In this document: positions 7,194 through 10,831 of the stretch, one piece after another
How positions within the stretch are numbered: the stretch's first letter is position 1
How the letters are laid out: each line of letters starts with the position of its first letter
DNA from: Halanaerobiaceae bacterium
GTDB lineage: Bacteria > Bacillota > Halanaerobiia > Halanaerobiales > Halarsenatibacteraceae
DNA length: 10,831 nt
Assembly (NCBI GenBank): GCA_003554685.1
Contig: PWHA01000143.1
Coordinates: 1-10,831, forward strand
Direction: 5' to 3'
Notes under the pieces: generated by a model
The model's input: only the letters and a program-made list of their open reading frames with translations
Databases searched by the model: none
Told to the model about the DNA's origin: nothing
Position numbers and translations under genes: made by a program

Positions 7194-8210
7194 ATGTTTA
7201 AACTCGAGCTTTCCTATTATCAAATCTTTAAGAGAATAGCCATATTTATCCTGATTGTGGTGTCATTGAAGATAACAATTTTTTACCTGACTCCCTTTTT
7301 TCTGGCTGCCATAGTGGCCCTGATCCTGGAAAAGCCTGTTTTGCTGCTGAGCAAAAAAATGCCCCGGCTGCTGGCAGTTTTAATTGTTCTCTCTATTTTT
7401 CTTTTGATAATGATCACCCTGGCAATAATTTTATCTTCCAACCTGATCAGCGAGCTGATTGAGCTGGGCAGGCTGCTACCCCGCTACCGGGAGCAGATTA
7501 CCTCAGGAATAGAGGAATTGATCCAGCGTCAGGAGGATTTCTTTGAAGTAATACCTGATGAAATTGCCAATATTATCAGTCAAAATATCAACATGATTTA
7601 TCAGCGGGGAAATCTGCTGCTTTCCCAGGTAGTAAACCAAATTTTGAATTTGACCTTTAACATTCCCTGGATTTTTATCTTTATTATCTTTACCATTCTG
7701 GGATCCTTCTATATGAGTAAGGACAGGGAGAAGCTTTTGAGTTATTTTTCTCAAAAAATTGACCTGACAGATAAAGAAAAGATTAAGCTACTGAAAGACT
7801 TTTCTACCTATATTAAGGTGCAGTTAATTATAATTACCAACACCACCATCTGGGTGGGAGTAACTTTAAGACTGATAGGCTTTCCCTATGCCATTATTCT
7901 GGCCCTGGCAGCAGGAGTTCTGGATTTAATTCCGGTGGTAGGTCCCGGAGGAATTCTCTGGCCGCTGATAGTGCTTCATCTCTTCATCAATCCCTCCTAC
8001 TCCTTTATTCTCTTTGTGGTTTATGTGCTGGTAATTGGTTTTCGTCCTTTCCTGGAGGCTAAAATTTTAAGCACAAATATCGGGGTTCATCCCCTGATTC
8101 TGCTGCTGGGATTATTTGTTGGTCTTAACACTCTGGGGCTTCAGGGTATAATACTGGCTCCGCTTTCCATAATAGTTTTTAAAGTACTGCTAATCGCCGA
8201 TCTGGTGTGA
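7194..8210 (+). CDS. AI-2E/YtvI family membrane protein (putative permease)
   Basis: This 338-residue integral membrane protein has the layout of the AI-2E exporter superfamily (UPF0118): hydrophobic pairs at about 13-45 and 58-82, a long hydrophilic stretch rich in Glu/Gln helices (83-150), then further helices at about 157-173, 208-228, 230-262, 268-284 and 298-335. The family signature LDLIPVVGPGG lies at 243-253, and the segment EAKILSTNIGVHPLILLLGLF is also typical. The C-terminal half resembles YtvI of spore-forming firmicutes, but the transported substrate is unknown for most members. The start at 7194 is the first in-frame ATG that avoids an upstream stop at 7182; its ribosome binding site is weak, so translation may depend on coupling to the peptidase gene 21 nt upstream. 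No clear terminator follows. Confidence 0.87.
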   Translation: MFKLELSYYQIFKRIAIFILIVVSLKITIFYLTPFFLAAIVALILEKPVLLLSKKMPRLLAVLIVLSIFLLIMITLAIILSSNLISELIELGRLLPRYREQITSGIEELIQRQEDFFEVIPDEIANIISQNINMIYQRGNLLLSQVVNQILNLTFNIPWIFIFIIFTILGSFYMSKDREKLLSYFSQKIDLTDKEKIKLLKDFSTYIKVQLIIITNTTIWVGVTLRLIGFPYAIILALAAGVLDLIPVVGPGGILWPLIVLHLFINPSYSFILFVVYVLVIGFRPFLEAKILSTNIGVHPLILLLGLFVGLNTLGLQGIILAPLSIIVFKVLLIADLV

Positions 8211-8229
8211 TTCAGGGTATGATATTTTC

Positions 8230-8258
8230 TTGAAAAAATAATTGTTCTGTGATATATT
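8230..8258 (+). promoter_or_regulatory. Sigma-A-type promoter for the sugar-binding protein operon
   Basis: TTGAAA (8230-8235) and TATATT (8253-8258) are each 5 of 6 matches to consensus and stand 17 nt apart. Transcription would start near 8265, giving a leader of about 265 nt before ATG 8529. A second, poorer candidate (TTGAGA 8425-8430 with TAATAG 8448-8453) lies closer to the gene. Confidence 0.6.
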
Positions 8259-8281
8259 AATGAAACAAATAAGGAAGTAAA

Positions 8282-8311
8282 ATGCAAATTATATATAAAT
8301 ATATCTGGTGA
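8282..8311 (+). CDS. Possible 9-codon leader peptide upstream of the binding-protein gene
   Basis: The frame reads MQIIYKYIW then TGA. It has an AAGGAAG ribosome binding site at 8271-8277 and begins about 17 nt after the predicted transcription start. No family is recognisable at this length. A chance ORF in AT-rich DNA is a serious alternative. Confidence 0.25.
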   Translation: MQIIYKYIW

Positions 8312-8484
8312 AAAATATTATTAAAGGGAATCTTTATTTGTCGGGCAAGCAGGATTTTTTCCTGAAACAGAGAAGAAATTTATACAGAGAAAATTTAGAA
8401 TTATTTAGATTCTATGAAAGAGACTTGAGATGAGATTTTAAGTAAGTTAATAGAGATTCAGGCGAGGAATGTTTTTTAACTGAG

Positions 8485-8501
8485 GGTGTTATGGTAACAC
8501 C
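8485..8501. promoter_or_regulatory. 17-bp palindrome, candidate operator or RNA hairpin
   Basis: GGTGTTA (8485-8491) and TAACACC (8495-8501) are perfect inverted repeats around a 3-nt centre. The element lies 27 nt before ATG 8529, just ahead of the AGGGGG ribosome binding site. It could be a repressor site of the sugar operon or a stem close to the initiation region. It does not match the catabolite-repression (cre) consensus as I remember it. Confidence 0.5.
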
Positions 8502-8528
8502 AAATAAAATTCTATAGGGGGTATAAGA

Positions 8529-9818
8529 ATGAAAAAACTATTAATCGTAATGCTTTCACTATCCCTGGTGCTGTTCTTCGGGGTAGGCAATGTCCAGGCC
8601 GAGTATGATGTGGAATTAACGATTATTGGTGGTGCTGTTGGTGAGGAGTATGAAACCACTGTCAGAGCAGCTGAAATGTACATGGAAGAAAACCCCAATG
8701 TTCATGTTGAGGTGCTGGACAGCCCGGACTCCGCTGATGAGAGAATGAGCCTCTATCTTTCCTTCTTTGAGGCCGAGAGCCCTGAGGTTGATGTTTATCA
8801 GATCGATGTTATCTGGCCCGGTGAACTGGAGGATCATTTCCTGGATCTTTACGAATACGGGGCTGAAGAATATGTTGACATGCACTTTGAGCATATCGTT
8901 GAAAACAATACCAATGTTGATGGCGAACTGATTGCCATGCCCTGGTTTACTGATGCCGGACTGCTTTATTACCGTCAGGATCTGCTGGATGAGTACGGCC
9001 TGGATGTTCCGGAAACTTGGGCTGAACTGGAAGAGTATGCCGGAATAATTGTGGATGGAGAAAGAGAGCATAATCCGGACTTTGAAGGATTTGTTTGGCA
9101 GGGTAATGCTTATGAAGGTTTAACCTGTAATGTCTTAGAATGGTTTGCCTCCAATCAGGGCGGAACCATAATTTCTCCCGAAGGAGAAATCACCGTCTTG
9201 AATGAAAGGAATCAGGAGATGCTGGAAATGGCTGCCGGCTGGGTTGGCGACATCTCACCTGCTGGAGTGACTGCCTTTATGGAAGAGGATGCCAGAGCCA
9301 TCTGGCATGATGGTAATGCTGCCTTTATGAGAAACTGGCCCTATGCCTACAGCCTTTCTATGCAATCTGATGCCTTTGAACCGGAAGACTTTGGTGTTGC
9401 TCCTCTGCCCGCAGGAGAAGATGGTGAACCTGCTGCTACCCTGGGTGGCTGGAATGTGGCAGTCAGCCAGTACAGCGAACATCCGGAAGAAGCAGCCGAT
9501 CTGACTTTCTTCCTGGCCAGCTGGGATGTTCAGAAGATGAGAGCAACTGATGCTTCCTTAAATCCGACCATTCCCGAGCTTTATGAAGATGAAGATGTTC
9601 TGGAAGCCAATCCCTTCTTTGCAGAGCTCTATGATGTATTTGTCAATGCCGTACCCCGTCCTTCCACTGTTGCTGGAGACAACTATTCAGCAGTATCTTC
9701 AGTAGTATATTCCGAGGCTCACTCGGTGCTGACCGGTGAACTGGATGCCCTGACAGCTTTAGAATATATGGAATTAGAAATTCAGGATCTGACCGGATTT
9801 GATATAGGCCAGCCCTAA
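8529..9818 (+). CDS. ABC transporter sugar-binding protein, trehalose/maltose (ThuE) type
   Basis: This is the extracytoplasmic solute-binding component of a carbohydrate ABC importer (family 1). Its 429 residues begin with a signal peptide: KK, a hydrophobic core at 4-20, and a type I cleavage site after VQA (A24). There is no Cys lipobox, so the mature protein should be free in a periplasm rather than lipid-anchored. Residues 89-98 (VYQIDVIWPG), 135-149 (IAMPWFTDAGLLYYR), GFVWQGNAYEGLTC, GWVGDISPAGVT, EEDARAIW, GNAAFMRNWPYAYSL, ATLGGWNVAVS and AVPRPSTVAG are signatures I associate with the ThuE / trehalose-maltose binding subgroup. The mature chain is markedly rich in Glu and Asp, as in halophile exported proteins. 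The substrate is probably an alpha-glucoside such as trehalose or maltose; other sugars remain possible. A terminator-like hairpin follows before the permease gene. Confidence 0.93.
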   Translation: MKKLLIVMLSLSLVLFFGVGNVQAEYDVELTIIGGAVGEEYETTVRAAEMYMEENPNVHVEVLDSPDSADERMSLYLSFFEAESPEVDVYQIDVIWPGELEDHFLDLYEYGAEEYVDMHFEHIVENNTNVDGELIAMPWFTDAGLLYYRQDLLDEYGLDVPETWAELEEYAGIIVDGEREHNPDFEGFVWQGNAYEGLTCNVLEWFASNQGGTIISPEGEITVLNERNQEMLEMAAGWVGDISPAGVTAFMEEDARAIWHDGNAAFMRNWPYAYSLSMQSDAFEPEDFGVAPLPAGEDGEPAATLGGWNVAVSQYSEHPEEAADLTFFLASWDVQKMRATDASLNPTIPELYEDEDVLEANPFFAELYDVFVNAVPRPSTVAGDNYSAVSSVVYSEAHSVLTGELDALTALEYMELEIQDLTGFDIGQP

Positions 9819-9843
9819 ACTAATTCCAGGAGGATAAAACATT

Positions 9844-9877
9844 TCAGGGGAGGGTTTATAGCTCTCCCCTGATTTTT
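9844..9877 (+). terminator. Intercistronic terminator-like hairpin between binding protein and permease
   Basis: A 9-bp stem TCAGGGGAG (9844-9852) / CTCCCCTGA (9864-9872) with an 11-nt loop is followed by five T. Partial termination here would leave more message for the binding protein than for the membrane subunits, a common arrangement in ABC importers. Confidence 0.8.
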
Positions 9878-9910
9878 CAATTAATAATTTCATTATTTTT
9901 CTTATATTTC

Positions 9911-9931
9911 TGGATAGTTATCCAATAGAAT
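9911..9931 (+). promoter_or_regulatory. Palindrome and possible -10 box upstream of the permease gene
   Basis: TGGATA/TATCCA (9911-9924, 2-nt centre) is immediately followed by TAGAAT (9926-9931), 5 of 6 matches to a -10 box. No convincing -35 box is seen at 16-18 nt. If real, the palindrome would lie in the promoter spacer, a usual repressor position. Confidence 0.25.
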
Positions 9932-9958
9932 ATTTCAGGTAATTTAGGGGGTTAGTAA

Positions 9959-10831
9959 ATGGACCTGCAGAAGAGAGAACGAAGACTGGCCTACAAACTA
10001 ATGGCCCCGGCCATGATAGTTCTTTTAATTGTGGCTCTTTATCCCCTGAGCCATGTTTTTTATACCAGCTTTACCGATAGAGTTTTTGCCGGAGCCAGGG
10101 ATGCAGAATTTATCGGACTGGAAAATTATCATCGGCTGCTGGCTGTAACAATTGAGGAACTACCTCCGGTTATTGATGAGGAGACCGGGGAACAGCAGAT
10201 TGATGAGGAAACCGGTAAACCGGTTTATGAAAGGCCGATCAGGATTTTACCTCGGCAGCCCCACGCCTACCGGGAATTAACCACCTTCAGCCTGTTCGGC
10301 ACCAGGTATGTGCTGGGAGCACGATCGCCCAACTTCATCCGGGCCGTTGGCAATACACTGTATTTTACTATTGTTTCGGTTTTTTTAGAAACGTTGCTGG
10401 GCTTACTTATTGCTCTGGTAGTTAACAGTGAATTTAAAGGCCGGGGATTGATGAGAGCTACCATGCTGGTACCCTGGGCCGTGATTACTGTAGTTTCAGC
10501 CAGAATGTGGGAATGGATGTTTGCCTCGAGCCGGGCCGGTTTTTTCAACATGCTGCTGGATAGATTCGGCCTGATTGATCGGTCGATACCCTTCTTAACT
10601 CTACGTTCCTTTCAGGTTCCGGCCATGATTGCCATTGATGTCTGGAAGACCACACCCTTTATGGCCCTGCTAATTCTGGCAGGAATGCAGATGATTCCTC
10701 AGGAATTATATGAAGCAGCCAGAGTGGATGGTGCCGGGAAGATCAGACGGTTTTTCACCATAACACTACCGCTGCTTAAACCAGCAATCGCGGTAGCACT
10801 GGTCTTTAGAACCCTGGATGCTCTCAGGGTC
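9959..10831 (+). CDS. Sugar ABC transporter permease, ThuF/MalF type (3' end outside window)
   Basis: The frame is open from ATG 9959 to the right edge (291 codons). An AGGGGG site lies 7 nt before the start. The product is the first membrane subunit of the importer: a cytoplasmic N-terminus, helix 1 at about 14-36, an enlarged external loop (about 37-125), then helices near 128-155, 166-184, 217-245 and 275 onward. The ATPase-contacting EAA loop is clear: EAARVDGAG at 252-260 followed by FFTITLPLLKP. Other family segments are FIGLENYHRLL (51-61), NTLYFTIVSVFLETLLGL (132-149), VVNSEFKGRGLMRA and MLVPWAVITVVSARMWEW. The loop contains an unusual duplicated segment DEETG at 74-78 and 83-87. A second permease gene (ThuG/MalG type) is expected downstream. 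The sequence gives the family clearly; the substrate rests on the neighbouring binding protein. Confidence 0.93.
   Translation, partial: MDLQKRERRLAYKLMAPAMIVLLIVALYPLSHVFYTSFTDRVFAGARDAEFIGLENYHRLLAVTIEELPPVIDEETGEQQIDEETGKPVYERPIRILPRQPHAYRELTTFSLFGTRYVLGARSPNFIRAVGNTLYFTIVSVFLETLLGLLIALVVNSEFKGRGLMRATMLVPWAVITVVSARMWEWMFASSRAGFFNMLLDRFGLIDRSIPFLTLRSFQVPAMIAIDVWKTTPFMALLILAGMQMIPQELYEAARVDGAGKIRRFFTITLPLLKPAIAVALVFRTLDALRV
10172..10225 (+). repeat. Imperfect 27-bp tandem duplication inside the permease gene
   Basis: Two consecutive 27-bp units (10172-10198 and 10199-10225) both start ATTGATGAGGA and encode IDEETGEQQ and IDEETGKPV. They keep the reading frame and fall in the external loop between the first two membrane helices. 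The units are near-identical over their first two thirds and diverge afterwards. Confidence 0.7.

Larger units (their letters stand above)
8211..8528. other. 318-nt non-coding leader region of the sugar transport operon
   Basis: This AT-rich gap contains a promoter (8230-8258), a possible short leader peptide (8282-8311), a weak hairpin CAGGA/TCCTG at 8350-8364, a 6-bp inverted repeat TAGAAT/ATTCTA around 8396-8414, and a strong palindrome at 8485-8501 next to the ribosome binding site of the binding-protein gene. I see no protein gene of normal size in it. Confidence 0.6.

Noticed and set aside
8350..8364. Small CAGGA/TCCTG hairpin as a terminator of the upstream unit
   Set aside because: The stem is only 5 bp, its T run is in the loop and not after the stem, and it lies downstream of the better promoter.
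8616..9071. Minus-strand ORF of 151 codons inside the sugar-binding protein gene
   Set aside because: It is antisense to a well-supported gene, has no recognisable domain, and reflects the codon bias of the opposite strand.
10267..10551. Minus-strand ORF of 94 codons inside the permease gene
   Set aside because: It is a shadow of the clear ABC permease frame, which is open to the window edge and contains the EAA motif.

Overview
The window looks like a chromosomal segment of a halophilic anaerobic firmicute, most plausibly of the order Halanaerobiales. The pointers are the gene order S1 / DUF512 / der / plsY / gpsA / hup, a moderate GC content, an acidic sugar-binding protein secreted by a signal peptide without a lipobox (as expected in a diderm cell with a periplasm), and strong GGAGG-type ribosome binding sites. 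The taxonomic call is an inference from memory of families and gene order; no search was run. All ten genes lie on the + strand.

Positions 1-5500 are a housekeeping block. It opens with the 3' end of a ribosomal protein S1-like gene, closed by a clear terminator at 448-479. Next is a radical-SAM/PDZ DUF512 protein, preceded by an unexplained 77-nt hairpin. The DUF512 gene overlaps the ribosome-assembly GTPase gene der by 62 nt. plsY and gpsA follow closely; together they make glycerol-3-phosphate and acylate it, the entry to phospholipid synthesis. gpsA carries an in-frame TAA at codon 79 although the rest of the frame reads as a full-length enzyme. An HU-type nucleoid protein gene follows, closed by a strong bidirectional terminator. 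spoIVA, often found between gpsA and hup in spore formers, is absent.

Positions 5500-8210 hold a two-gene unit behind its own sigma-A-like promoter: a PepV-type M20 metallopeptidase and, 21 nt later, an AI-2E/YtvI-family membrane protein.

Positions 8211-10831 begin a sugar ABC uptake operon of the trehalose/maltose (ThuE/ThuF) type. A long leader with a good promoter, a possible 9-codon leader peptide and a 17-bp palindrome precedes the binding-protein gene. An intercistronic terminator-like hairpin separates that gene from the first permease gene, which runs off the right edge. No transport ATPase or second permease is inside the window; the second permease is expected just downstream.

I see no rRNA, tRNA, CRISPR array, insertion sequence, phage gene or defence system, and no convincing wholly new system. 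The points most worth a second look are the interrupted gpsA, the 77-nt hairpin at 511-587, the der overlap, the leader of the sugar operon, and the duplicated segment in the permease's external loop.
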